NCBI GenBank assembly: GCA_928212115.1
Contig: CAKMRJ010005745.1
Location: forward strand, 213,900,620-213,964,619
Source: Lactuca virosa
Lineage: Eukaryota; Streptophyta; Magnoliopsida; Asterales; Asteraceae
DNA length: 64,000 nt
Direction of reading: 5' to 3'
Shown here: one piece after another, positions 47,545 to 60,975 of the stretch
Layout: the number at the start of each line of letters is the position of its first letter
Position numbering within the stretch: the stretch's first letter is position 1
Made by a program: the position numbers and the translations under genes
Notes under the pieces: model-generated
The model's input: only the letters and a program-made list of their open reading frames with translations
The model's database searches: none
Told to the model about the DNA's origin: nothing

Positions 47545-48296
47545 CTTCTTCATTCATGACCATGTCTATGAAGCCACCGAACTTTGGTGTCCAGATCTGG
47601 TCCATGAGGTAGTAGGCTCCGTCATCCTTGATGGTGAGGTTCTTGTCCATCCCACGCAAGGCTTCGTTAGCGACGTTTTCCGGTTTCAAGGCTTCCAATT
47701 GAGGCTCTTTGATTTGCGAAGACAAGTGGGAATGGATGGTCATTGTTAGTGTTCTTACTCGGCGACCCGAGTATGCTTTCCGGCTTAAGGCATCAACCAC
47801 CACGTTGGCTTTGCCCGGATGGTATCGGATCTCGCACTCGTAATCGTTCAGCAACTCAACCCATCGTCGTTGCCTTATATTTAACTCTTTCTGGTTTAGG
47901 ATATGTTAGAGGCTTTTGTGATCCATGAAAATGGTGCACTTTGTACCGTAGAGGTAGTGCCTCCAAATCTTTAGTGCAAACACGACTGCTCCCAACTCCA
48001 AGTCATGTGTTGTGTAGTTCACTTCATGGTTCTTTAGTTGCCTTGACACGTAGGCTACGACCTTTCCTCGCTGCATGAGTACATAGCCTAATCTTTGATT
48101 GGATGCGTCGCAATAAACCACGAAGTCTTCTGTCCCTTCTGGGAGAGTCAAGACAGGGGCGCTGCATAGAACTTGTTTCAAGGTTTGGAAAGCAGCTTCT
48201 TGTTTCTTCTCCCAGATAAAGGGTACACCCTTTTGAGTTAAAGCGGTGAGCGGCTTGGCGATTTTAGAGAAATTCTGTATGAACCTCCTGTAGTAA
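47545..48296 (-). pseudogene. pol: Gypsy-3 RNase H and integrase start (broken)
   Basis: Minus strand. From 48296: YYRRFIQNFSKIAKPLTAL, RNase H VVYCDASNQRLGYVL, FMDHKSL (aspartate kept, usual F-T changed), then a stop at about 47906, and DYECEIRYHPGKANVV, DALSRKAYSGRRV to WTPKFGGF near 47560 where the element is cut. About 28 residues linking RT to this part are missing at the copia-C border. Very similar to gypsy-1. Confidence 0.88.
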
Positions 48297-48655
48297 CCAT
48301 GGAGCATCCATGGAGCACCCAATGGGTCCTAGCCCAATCTAGTGAATCATGGACCATAAGCCCACTATATAAGAATGAATGATTTACAAATCAATCCCCA
48401 TATATTTAATTAGTCTCTTTTTGATCACAGAATTAATTCCAAATTAATTCTTGATCAATACTAATTAAAAATATGATTTCATGTTAATATATTAGAACTT
48501 ATAATATATTAACAAACCATAAGTGTCCTTATTCTCAATTTTGTCTATCCGACAGTTGAGATGAAGATGCAACCCAAATGGACCATGCGAAATCGGGTCA
48601 AGTACATACTAAATATAGTTATGGACTTAGACACCTTATCCAACAGTCTCCCACT
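48297..48655 (-). repeat. Copia-C 3' LTR, truncated
   Basis: Matches 55336-55685 of the other LTR closely. The minus strand starts TGTTGGATAAGGTGTCTAAG at 48655 and is cut at 48297 by the gypsy-3 junction. Confidence 0.9.
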
Positions 48656-50453
48656 TGGATAAGTCTAGTAACTATATGTATGACTTCAAGAACCGACCAG
48701 CAATCGTAGCTCTTTCAAAGTCTTGCGGAACTATGATGATGATGATGCGCCATTTAAGATAAGTGATCATATAATCCTCTGTTCTAGATATCAGACGGAC
48801 AAATACATGGAACAATGTCGTACTTATTGTCCAACAGTTTGTTTCTCGATTTCCGATTTGTTTGACATAGAACTAAACTAAACACATCAATTTGGTTCTG
48901 ACCGGGCCCGGTACATGGGTCAAAACAAAATAATTGAGGGGCCCAGATATCGCTTTTAATCCTCCAAGGACTAAAAGGAACAGATAAACTTCGAGTCATA
49001 TGCTTGTTCTACTACTTGTTGAATCATACACAAAGGCACGTTTTATAACATCGAGTTACCAATGCGTTTTCGTACAATCAATGCATAACCAACTCATAGT
49101 CAACAAATCATATCTCTAGGTTTGAAGACTTATATGATATTACCGTCTCACGATCACTCGATATAAATTCCATGAAGTGATACAAGTGAGCGTGGGTTGA
49201 ATCCAATATTCAGAACTTATGAGCACTCATGAATGTTGTAGCAACCATTTGCTATGTCTAGCACCTTAGACATCTACAAACCCAAATCATGACAGTCTTG
49301 ATTCATATCTACTTCCAACATATGACTGACTGTGGAGAGTTTGAATAATCTAGTTATTCAGGAAGTCAAAACATGCAAAGTGAAACACAAGAATAATACT
49401 AGTCCTATATGGCCCCAAGCACCTTTGAGAGTAAATAAAACACCTTTTATTTAAACACCATATTGATTACTCATTATTCATTGTATAATGTTTCGATTTA
49501 TAAACCTAATACTTGAATTAAAACAATAGTCATGCCATGCTCCAAGCATGCACACTATGTTTGTCTAAACAATTGTTCTGCCATACTCCAAGTATGCACA
49601 CTATGTTTGTCCAAACAATAGTTATGCCATACTCTAAGTATGCACACTATGTTTGTCTATGATTCTTACTTCGTGAAAAAGACCACTTGAACATGATTCC
49701 AATGATGCTCATTTCACAATCCAAATCCTTATTGTAAATGTAAGAATTCCAAATTCCTACCATTTACCGAAATCTGTTAGATTCTAAACTTATATGCATT
49801 GATCCTCTTGTAATGACGATGCACAAAGTCACAAAGACTTGTCAACATACGTTACAGAGTATTCCTATGGAGATCAATTTCATGGAAACGAAGTTTCAAG
49901 TTCAAAGTACATTCCTTCGAACAGTCTCCTTGCATAAAAGCTTCTAACTTTCTCATAGATTCTTAATCTCCAACTCCCAATATGGAAGAACATTTCCATA
50001 TTCCCATTTTGACTATCACAAGAGTCGCCTCCTTTCAGAATATGTCAATATGGTTCCTCTCCAAAATTTAACACCATACTTCCAATTGTCCATGAGCAAC
50101 CAATCTTTCGGTAAACCTCAGATTGTCCTCAACAATTGCTTAACCATTTTAGTCATATCCAATCCTAGACCTTTTCCCCTCTTAATGCCCTAGGCATTCG
50201 GAAAATTTAGAAGGAAAAATATTATAGCACATGTAATCGATCCTATATCCGAAGCATATGGTACACGATTCATGATGTCTCACATAAAGACATGATCCTT
50301 GACCAGCCTTTTGCTATAATATTTTTTATTTGCCATGTTTTCATAATTTGACTATGAAAAGAGGGATGCCGTAATCATAATCGAATTTTGAGAACGCAAT
50401 ATATATAGAATTTCCTTATGTTGAACCATTCCAACATAAAAATCATATATATA

Positions 50454-50503
<50 letters not shown>

Positions 50504-52534
50504 TTGACTAAAGATGATTAAAATCTCAATCTAAGCTTTTAGAATTGAAATGATGTATAATTTCCTCTCCCTTAACTATAGCAAAACAACTTTTCCCAAT
50601 AGAAACTTTTGTTTTCTATAATTAACATTGCTAACTTGCAACACTTATCATAATTGATTATGCTCCCACTAGCATAATAATTACTATTAGCATAACACTT
50701 ATGTTCAGATTTCTGATACGAGATTCTTTGATAAGACTTTATCAAAATGATGCACCTTTCCTTAGATAGCTCACATGCGTGTCTAAACAATTTTAGAACT
50801 ATGAAAAGGGATGCCGTAATCATAGTATCAATTGTTTAGACCTTTGCCATTTCTCACAAGTCCATGTTAGTGTGCCGGTTAACCACACACGCTCTACTAA
50901 CAACTTTGAGAATGCAAATATCACAATTGCTATCTACTTAAAATCTACTTAGTGAAAGCGTTTCCTGACCATCATTTTCATGAATCGGAGAGAAACCTTA
51001 TGACACTTAGATTTTATGGTGTATGTGTTCCTATGCATGTGAATTTGTCAAAACCATAATCACAAGACAAGGTTAGTGACAAATTCAAACTCATATGGAC
51101 TGAACTTGTTCATTCTTAATTTCTTGCCACCTGGCAGCACAAGGGCCTACCATTGCTTCCATGTTGTTATGCAACCAATTGAGAAATCTCAGAACTCATA
51201 TGCAAAGCCAACTTTAACTCGAATGGGCATAAAAAACAAGAATATGTCAACACGATAGGCTATAAACCTCAAGTCGTGTGCTAGTGATAAACTACAGGTT
51301 TTATTCTTGATTAGTTCTTGAAACTCTTTCAGGATCTTTAAGACTCCCACTGTCCTCTTGACACATAAGACTCTCTTGTGAAGAACCATTCCTTGACAAA
51401 CAAATATACAAGAGATAGTGCGGATTCTTATCAAGACAAATACTTCATATAATTGGCCTTAGTTGGTCTCTGTTTTATCCAAAACATCACAACTTACAAA
51501 TTTCAAATGTACAAGAGTAGAAAACATTTTACTCTTCATTTGACAAGTGTTATCAACCTTCTTTAAGATATATCACTCAAGTTATAATCTTGGAGTATCA
51601 CTCTAAGAATTGTTTTGGAACGAAGTATGACTCATCTTCTTGGTTTAACCATTTCAATAATTCATGACTCCTCTTCTCAGCCATAAGAATGCACTAAGAT
51701 GTCCTTAGAGGATCAATTATGATATGGTTTCATTAAGATGATCATAAAACATGATACTAAAGTACTCTCCCATCTTTTCAGAGTTGAGAAACTTTTATCT
51801 TTCTGCCTAATTTGATTCTTCTCATTCGTTCTGCCATACATTGAAACTTTTCCAACGTTTCAGAATTATACTTAAACTTGTAAGTATAACCATATTTACT
51901 AAACTTTAGTAAATCATGACGAATAGTCTTATCGATCTTTGTGGTAGACTTGACCAGTGCACAAGAATGTGTACTCGATCCCTTAGTCCTTCACTTGACT
52001 CACATATACATGTGAACAAGGAATTAGTCTTAATTTTCCAAAGATGAAAATTCTCATTAATTATACAATACAACTTGCATGATTCCAAGTTTCTCTCCAA
52101 TTGAAACTTGGTTGATGAGAATCTTTCATTATTTGGTAAATTTAGACACTACCACAAAAGAAGGAATCAAATTAATATTTTCCATATTGCTAGAAACATA
52201 CAAACATCAATTTTTTCATAAGTGCCATTGCAAGGAGATATAACAAAATAAAACAAAATTTTATTTATTTATAAAATGCGGAAAAAACTTTTTCCTTACA
52301 ATGCAACTTTAAATGAAAACTATGCTATTACATATTTCCTAGCAATCTATCATAACTCCTAAGCAGCAGCTCAAAAATCCGATCTTCGAACCATGCGATT
52401 GAAATCCATCTTCGCGATCAGATTCAGCATACTCTTCCTTTAAGTTTCCTACCCTTTGCTTGATCCTGCCAAACATCAAAATGCAACATAGTCACATCAT
52501 GTTCTAAGAATCAACAATTAGAAACTTAATAGAG
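48656..52534 (-). other. Copia-C non-coding body replacing pol
   Basis: No integrase, RT or RNase H motifs on either strand. It includes the family 3' region (about 48660-49400), a 60-75 bp unit repeated about three times around TATGCACACTATGTTTGTC (49540-49660), an AT microsatellite (50446-50500), two copies of the leader motif GATGCCGTAATC (50365, 50810) and an additional copy of the leader hairpin (50866-50901). Thus at least part of it derives from duplicated leader sequence. Short frames here have no family resemblance. Confidence 0.65.
50446..50500. repeat. (AT)n microsatellite in copia-C
   Basis: Interrupted TA dinucleotide run. Confidence 0.95.
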
Positions 52535-53268
52535 TTAGATAGTGTACTTACCTGAAGCAGAGTCAAACTTATTGATTCTTCCTTCTCTCAGATCTTTCAG
52601 GTAGTCAGGGCAGCTTCGCAACCAATGCCCCTTCTCTTTACAATAAAGACATATAGACTCTTTGGGAATGGCACACGGGACTATCACAGACTTAGCCTTT
52701 CCCTTTACCTTTTGGTCAACCGGGTTGACTAAGGCCGATCCCTTTCCATTGGGAAGAGAAAGCTTTTCCGGATTTTCAGTGTTACCATTGTCAATGTCCA
52801 TGGAAGTTTGAGAAGTAGATCTTCCACCCAAGTTTACTTTTCCAGTGCGCCAAAACACTTCTGATTCAACAGCAACAAGCAAATAAGTAATATCAATAAG
52901 GGTCATGTCGTGGTCTGTCACATATTAGTTCTTAATGAGCTCACTATACGACTCAGGAAGTGATTGAAGAACCCAGTCAACAGCCAACTTCCTTGAGAGT
53001 TCGACACCCAACACTCTCAGCCTGTTGATATGTGACTTCATCTCTAAGACGTGAGAACACATAGGCCTTCCATCTTCATGTTTCATTGCAAGTAGGGCTT
53101 CAGTGACCTTGAACTTTTCAAGTATTTGGGCTTGTGGTCAAGGAGAATAATTGGAGGAGGTGGAGGAATTGAAGTATGATTTCCATGATCCAACCACGGG
53201 ACATCATCTTCATTAGGAAAGCTTGTTCCAAGGGATTTGGGATGATCATAGTTGTCTGAACCAAACAT
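52535..53268 (-). pseudogene. gag: Copia-C gag (broken)
   Basis: Minus strand. ATG at 53268 (MFGSDNYDHPKSLGTSF), a proline run, then a frame change near 53130 into KFKVTEALLAMKHEDGRP and the UBN2-type gag domain with MKSHINRLRVLGVELSRKL and VLQSLPESYSELI (about 52950-53110). A stop (TAA) near 52925 precedes ITYLLVAVESE. The zinc knuckle CLYCKEKGHWLRSC is at about 52605-52650. The frame stops at 52535, just after KFDSASGKYTI; no protease follows. Sequence differs clearly from copia-A Gag, so it is another family. Confidence 0.85.
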
Positions 53269-54886
<1,618 letters not shown>

Positions 54887-54898
54887 GATCTGATACCA
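54887..54898 (-). other. Primer binding site of copia-C
   Basis: Minus strand TGGTATCAGATC next to the LTR end; near match to the methionine-tRNA site. Confidence 0.85.
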
Positions 54899-54899
54899 C

Positions 54900-55685
54900 T
54901 GATGGGTTTTGAGCATTCTAACACTCCTATGGTGTACATGCAACCCTATAAACCTTGGATCTATGTTTTCTCTAATATTCATGCAAATAAGAATATTCCA
55001 AGGTTTACATCCAAACTAGCATGGCATAGGGTACTTGTAATATAAAAACTAGTAAAATGACATACCTTTGTAGTTGCTTGGATTCCTTAATACCTTGTGA
55101 GCCTAGCACCCCAAATGTGATGCCTCAAATGTTACACACAACACCTATAACTCTTCGAATAACTTGAGATAAGAACATTGTCACTCAAAATCGGCTAGCC
55201 CTCTTATTCTTGTCTTAGATGCCGATTTTGCTCCTTATGAGGTTACTTATATAGTGTGCCACATGTAGGTTTATACCAAGTAAATCCTAATGTGCATGGC
55301 TTTTCATTTCCCCCATGATCCATGGGTTTTAACCTCCATGGAGCATCCATGGAGCACCCAATGGGTCCTAGCCCAATCTAGTGAATCATGGACCATAAGC
55401 CCACTATATAAGAATGAATGATTTACAAATCAATCCCCATATATTTAATTAGTCTCTTTTTGATCACATAATTAATTACAAATTAATTCTTGATCAATAC
55501 TAATTAAATAATATGATTTCATGTTAATATATTAGAACTTATAATATATTAACAAACCATAAGTGTCCTTATTCTCATTTTGTCTATCCAACAGTTGAGA
55601 TGAAGATGCAACCCAAATGGACCATGCCAAATCGGGTCAAGTACATACTAATATATAGTTATGGACTTACACACCTTATCCAACA
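54900..55685 (-). repeat. Copia-C 5' LTR
   Basis: Minus strand starts TGTTGGATAAGGTGTGTAAG at 55685 and ends AAAACCCATCA at 54900; 786 bp. TATA box CTATATAAG on the minus strand at 55246-55254. Confidence 0.93.
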
Positions 55686-57256
55686 CCACATGTATCCCCT
55701 CCTCACTGACCACATGGCCCAGAAAAACTACCCTTCGAATCCAAAACTCGCATTTGGAGAACTTTGCATACAGTTTCTCCGCCCTTAGTGTTTCCAGAAC
55801 CTGCCGTAGATGTTGACTGTGTTGTTCTTTACTTCATGAATAGATGAGTATATCATCGATAAAACAATCACGAAGTTGTCGAGGTAGGGTCGGCAGACTC
55901 GGTTCATCAGGTCCATAAATGTCGCAGGCGCATTTTTCAGACCGAAGGGCATCACTATGAATTCATAGTGACCATAGCGGGTTCGGAATGCATTCTTGGG
56001 GATGTCTTCTTCTCGGACCCGTAGTTGGTGGTACCCGGACCTTAAATTTATCTTTGAAAAGTAACTTGCTCCCTGAAGCTGGTCAAATAGATCGTCGATC
56101 CGGGGAAGAGGGTATCGATTCTTGACGGTGAGCTTGTTGAGTTCGCGATAATCGATGCACATACGAAACTACCCATCCTTCTTCTTGAGAAATAAAACCG
56201 AAGATCCCCAGGGTGAGAAGCTTGTCCTTATAAACCTCTTGTCCAGAAATTCACTTAATTGACTAGAAAGCTCTTGCATCTCTGCAGGAGCTAATCTATA
56301 TGGCGACTTGGCGATCGGTGTGGCTCCTGGTATCAAGTCGATCCAAAATTCGACTTGTCGTTCGGGAGGTTTTCCTGAAAGGTCTTTGGGAAACACGTCG
56401 GGAAAATCGCACACCTCCAGAATGTCTTTGATTTTCTTTTCTTCTTTCTTTTTATCGACTACATGAGCTAAAAAGGCGTAGTTCATCTTGTGTAAACACT
56501 TCTGTGCCTTAATACACGATATGAGACGGAGGTTCGTATAGGGTTTATGGTTATATAACCAGGGTTTCGTTGTCGGGTAGGTGAAGGCGAACGACCTTCT
56601 CATAGTACATTATATCGGCACGGTGGGGGCATAACCAGTCCATGACGATGATCACATCAAAACTCCTAATTGTAACTGGCATTAAGTCAATTCGGAAGGA
56701 GTGGTTATTGAAGGTTAGTGTGCACCCTAGGAATACATCATTTTTTGTTTCTGTTTTTCCATTAGCCATTTCAACGGTAAATGTTTCGTTTACTGCCTGA
56801 GGATTTTGGTTGAGTAGGTGCTTAAACCTATGACTCACAAAGCTTCTTTCTTCCCCATTATCAAATAAAATGCAAGCATAAATGTTGTTGAGGAGGAACG
56901 TACTAGTGACCACTGCGGGATCCTTCACTGCCTTTTCATATCCTATTGCTAGGACTCTCCCCGATCCCCCTGTGTTCTTGTTGTTGGCCTTCAGATAGTT
57001 TCTTTCGTAGTGGCCAGTTTCTCTACACCCATAACATGCTTGACTTACACCAACGTTGGCAGGTTGATTGGTCTGTTGCGTTGGAGTTCTACAATGTCGG
57101 GCAGTGTGTCCTTTCCTATTGCAGCTGGTGCAGTGCATCTCCCGGCATGCACCGCTGTGGTGGAATCTGCATTTATCACACTTCGGGAGATTTCCCGCAT
57201 ATGGCTTGGTAGGTGCTGGTGTGGCAGGAGTGGTAGCGGCATGAACCACCACGTTC
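55686..57256 (-). pseudogene. pol: Gypsy-3 zinc knuckles, protease and RT (broken)
   Basis: Minus strand. Zinc knuckles CRFHHSGACREMHC/CTSCNRKGHTARHC and a second one with its last cysteine changed to tyrosine (CYGCRETGHYERNY). The protease reads FDNGEERSF, so the usual Asp-Ser-Gly is Asp-Asn-Gly, probably inactive. RT: VCDFPDVFPKDL, FSPWGSSVLFLKKKDG, then a stop at about 56169, MCIDYRELNKLTVKNRYPL, FSKINLRSGYHQLRV, YEFIVMPFGLKNAP. One base is lost in the catalytic FIDD box near 55853. The last recognisable residues (FLGHVVSEEGIHV) run into copia-C at 55686. Confidence 0.88.
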
Positions 57257-58108
57257 TGTTGCTTCTTTGCAGCCTCCTAAGTTTGTTTCCCCTTTCTCTT
57301 GTTTCCAGAGTTCTTTTTGTTATCATTCCCTTTTTCAGTTCAGTGACGGAAGTCATCATGCCCTTTTGTACCCCATGGTCATATAGCTTTTGCTCAAGGC
57401 GTTTGGCGCTGTTGAACGTTGTTGGGTTTTCAGCAACCACATTCCCTTGAATCGGGGGAGTTAGTCCACAAATGAAACGTTCGACCTTCTTACTTTTAGA
57501 GGTGATCATTCCCGAACACAGGATCGCCAAGTCGCTGAATCTGGCAGTGTAAGCTTCAATGTCGGAGTCCTTTACAGTGAGATTCCATAATTCCTGTTCG
57601 AGTTTCTGTACCTCGCCCCTAGGGTAGTACTCTTCAAGCATCATGGTTTTGAGGTCCTCCCAATCCATTGAGTTCGCCACTGGAAGAGTTAGAGCCTTGA
57701 TGTGGCCATTCCACCATGTAAGGGCTCTATCGGCAAAAGTACAGGATGTAAATTTAACCTTGCTTTCCTCCGGGCAGCCACAGATCTCAAAGACTGACTC
57801 CGTCTTTTCAAACCATCGAGTTAGGGCTATAACGCCTTCACTTTCGTTAAATGGCTGTGGCTTTTCGTTTGTAAAGTCTTTATAGGTGCATGCTCGTTGA
57901 AGCCCTTGATTAACTCCATGGTTGGAACTGCCCGTTCCGTTTCCGCTACCACCTCCATTTGCACCATTTTTGTTGATATGTGCCAGAGCAGCAGTGACTG
58001 CGGCTGAAATTGCCGCCTGGAATACGGCCGAATCCATTTGTGGTGGGGCGGTGGTGGCGGTGGTGCTGTCGTGTTGTTCTTGCGTCGAATGTATCTTCGG
58101 GGCGGAAT
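57257..58108 (-). pseudogene. gag: Gypsy-3 gag, capsid part (broken)
   Basis: Minus strand. The normal start, judged from gypsy-1, would be at 58108, but ATG there reads ATT. A basic-proline N-terminus (PPRRYIRRKNNTTAPPPPPP) precedes a one-base frame change near 58040, then MDSAVFQAAISAAVTAALAH opens a 330-codon frame with capsid signatures TRWFEKTESVFEICGCPE, ALTWWNGHIKALTLPV and EEYYPRGEVQKLEQELWNL. A further frame change near 57290 separates it from the zinc knuckle frame. It retains the WNL and YYPRGE positions that are stops in gypsy-1. Confidence 0.88.
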
Positions 58109-58522
58109 TCTACTGCCATAAGTGGAATTTGATAAGTTTTTAATAAAGGTTATGATGTGTATAATGAAACATCGCATTTAGATATATCAATTCTAGTGAT
58201 TGTCGAACGTTATTTTGTACATATAATTGAAATCTTGTTTTACCAAATAAAAATGAATAGATAAGACATAGCAGATAACAACATCTATAAATAAAACACA
58301 TGTTTGTCTCATTACTGATAAAGTAGAGGTACATAACTTTTGGAAAATTGACCTTTATAAGGTCTACAATACATCAAGATAATAATCCAACAACATAACG
58401 ACCCTCTGAATAGTGTAATCACTTAGACGTAGGGTTGGTCCTACATACATAATAAAAGAAAGGAGTAGCACTAACGCATACCCAAACATCTAGTCTATGA
58501 TAGTTGGTGAGTAGGATAGATC
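58109..58522 (-). other. Spacer between extra ORF and gag of gypsy-3
   Basis: About 410 bp AT-rich non-coding sequence on the minus strand between the stop of the extra ORF and gag. Nothing else recognised. Confidence 0.5.
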
Positions 58523-59187
58523 CTACTCACGTCGAGTAGTCCCTTGCGGTGCCTGGGATGAGGTAGAAGCACCCTGCAGCTCGGCTAGTTGACGCTCGGC
58601 TACCAGTACTCTCTCCTCAAGGGCAACATGTCTCTCCTGATATTCCCTTATTTCCGCTCGCACCGTAGTAAGGTCCTCGACGAGTCGGTCCATAGGCTAG
58701 TAATCCCTCTCGAGGTATCGAGTGCGTGCGGCCGTTACCTCCATAGCAGCCCTCATCTCCATGACTCAGTTGGCTGTCCTCTAAGCCTGATCTCCAATTT
58801 CTGAAATCCTCCGGACCATGATGGGAAGGTCTCGGTCCGCGGGTCCTCCATGGCGAAGGTCATAAAATCCTCGCTCCATCCCAAAAGGTGGGCGTTGCCC
58901 CTGATGCCGGATTCATCTCTCAAGGTCATAGGCCCAAGGGGCGTAGGGCCATTATCGCCCTATCGGTGTGCTGGTACCCTAGCCATGTAGGGAGGATCGA
59001 TGACTTCGGACTCCACGTCCGACTTATCCTCCTACTCCTCCTCTTCATCCTCTACTTCCTTTTCAACATCTTCCTCCGAATCATCCTCCATAATCTCCTC
59101 GGGATCCTCCTAGGGATCCTCCATAATCCATCCTGCATTCCCCTGGTTGGGGAAGTAAGGATCTCCAGGGTGGTGAAAACCTGCCAT
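58523..59187 (-). pseudogene. Extra ORF upstream of gag in gypsy-3 (broken, unknown function)
   Basis: Minus strand, same sense as gag. ATG at 59187 starts MAGFHHPGDPYFPNQGNAGW, followed by an acidic stretch (EEIMEDDSEEDVEKEVEDEE). The first half is one frame interrupted only by three TAG codons. A one-base shift near 58890 leads to the second half, including RHGGPADRDLPIMVRRISEI and a charged helical C-terminus, MDRLVEDLTTVRAEIREYQE and RVLVAERQLAELQGAS, with heptad-like leucine/valine spacing (probable coiled coil). It ends at a TAG at 58523. About 220 residues ancestrally. Gypsy-1 has no such ORF. I recognise no family. Confidence 0.6.
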
Positions 59188-59614
59188 GGCGTCTGTACGA
59201 GAATATAAGTACAAGAAAGTATATGAAAGATTCATAAAATGTTAAAATACTCCTATAGTAATTTATTCCTTTATGTTTTGTTCTTAAATCCTATTGGTTT
59301 AAAGTTGGTAAGTTTTAGATTTGTTGTCCACCTCGACCACTCATAAACACATGTTGGTCATATCTCGAATAAATATAGTTGATCAGCCTATATTTACCCT
59401 AGATATGATTATATAACTGTCTAAGTTTAATCGTGATGTCCAACTCTTCTAAATACTTCTTATTATACATTATTTTCTAATATGCATGTATGTATGTACA
59501 CTTTATAAAATACTTATATTTTTAAAGTATACTTTTAGTCAGAGTGTTTTAGTCCCATTGTATTCATAGTTGTATATCTTGTATGGTTAGATATACTAGG
59601 TCACTATAAACAAT
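59188..59614 (-). other. Gypsy-3 leader
   Basis: Minus strand. Resembles the gypsy-1 leader (TAAATATAGGCTGATCAACT near 59390 corresponds to about 3170-3200). No coding. Confidence 0.6.
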
Positions 59615-59626
59615 GCTTTGATACCA
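59615..59626 (-). other. Primer binding site of gypsy-3
   Basis: Minus strand TGGTATCAAAGC, three bases from the LTR end at 59630. Confidence 0.85.
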
Positions 59627-59629
59627 ATC

Positions 59630-60975
59630 TGCCACACCCCCGAACCAGGACGGCGGAAACATCTGGGGGCGGATGACGTCATTGTATAGTATCATAACAA
59701 TTGAATATAAATGAAACATAGCAACCCTCACAACATACATTAAGAATACGAACTTACATAGTTTACATAATGTATTTGTTCAAAAGTACATAACCAAGAC
59801 AGATAAGTAAAATTTCCATAATGCCGCAAAATCCAGTTTCCAATGACTTAAGTACCTGCTTACTGGTTCCCTGATAATACAAGCCATTTTGAAAAGCGTC
59901 AACTATAAAGTTGGTGAGTTCATAAGCATTTTTGTATGAAAACGATTTGTAACTACTTTGCTTGAAAGGTTTTGTATGTTCCAGAAAATCCGATATTTTC
60001 TATAAAAATGGTTGTATGCCTTGTACCAAAGACTAAAATGTATGTATGTATGTACTTTGTATCTTGTAAATGTAAATTCTCAGAAAATCCAATATTTTAT
60101 AATGTGTGAAAAGCTGTAATCTTAAATCCTAAGACCGGAATAGTATATTGAAAAGTAGTATGTAGTTTTATATTTTATAAAACCGGTGAAGTGTAAGCTT
60201 CCCGTAAACCAAGATAGTTTTGTTAATCCCTAAGTGAGTTATTATAACCATGCTAAATATGACTGTTATGTCTGTACGACGTTCTTCAGGTGTCGGAATC
60301 GGTAAGATATTTGTCACCCTAGAGTGGCCCGTCTAGCTGTAGCGAACAGCTCAGGTGTGGGGTTGTCAATCCCGTATAGATCTATACACAACTATCTCGC
60401 TCTCCCTCCAGGAGACTCTGGTTATAATGTTAGACTTAAAGTGTACGCTTGGTAGGTACGGTGAAGTGAATGTGTCTCACCAGAGCCTTAACGGATTTAC
60501 ATGAACTAAGACTCCCTTTTTCTTGTATAATAACATAATTACACTTTTGGAAAATTTATGACATGGAGTTTTATGACACACAAATCATACCATTAATAAT
60601 TTGCCTTGTATGTTTTTGTGTAAACTATTTATATAAACTTATATAAATATCGAGTTGCATATCTTGTCTAACATTGATGTATGTTAGCAAACATGAATCC
60701 TTAAGTTTTAACCCACCAAAATAGTTGTGACTAGAAATATAACGTTTTTTGCAAGAAAGCAATTTTAATAAAAATCACCAAAAACTTGTAGTTGATACAA
60801 CACATATTCTTCCTTGTGGATTTTTGTTTATTTTTCTACATCAACTTATATATATACACAATTTTTTAGTAGATAAAGTAGTGTTAACCATATCTTATGC
60901 AAATATTATTTCACATTCAAATGATAAAGATGAAACTAGCACATATTCATAAGATAAAACATGTTGACTTGTATC
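59630..60975 (-). repeat. Gypsy-3 5' LTR, 3' portion
   Basis: Minus strand ends GGGGGTGTGGCA at 59630. It contains the CCAGAGTCTCCTGGAGGGAG block (about 60405-60425) shared with the gypsy-1 LTRs (about 1930). Interrupted at 60975 by copia-D; the remainder lies beyond the window or is lost. Confidence 0.85.

Noticed and set aside
57010..57450. 146-aa plus-strand frame over gypsy-3 gag
   Set aside because: Antisense shadow of a clear gag region on the minus strand.
58589..59208. Plus-strand frames of 71 and 106 aa over the gypsy-3 extra ORF
   Set aside because: The minus-strand reading gives an acidic plus coiled-coil protein in the same sense as gag, whereas these give leucine/serine-rich low-complexity products.
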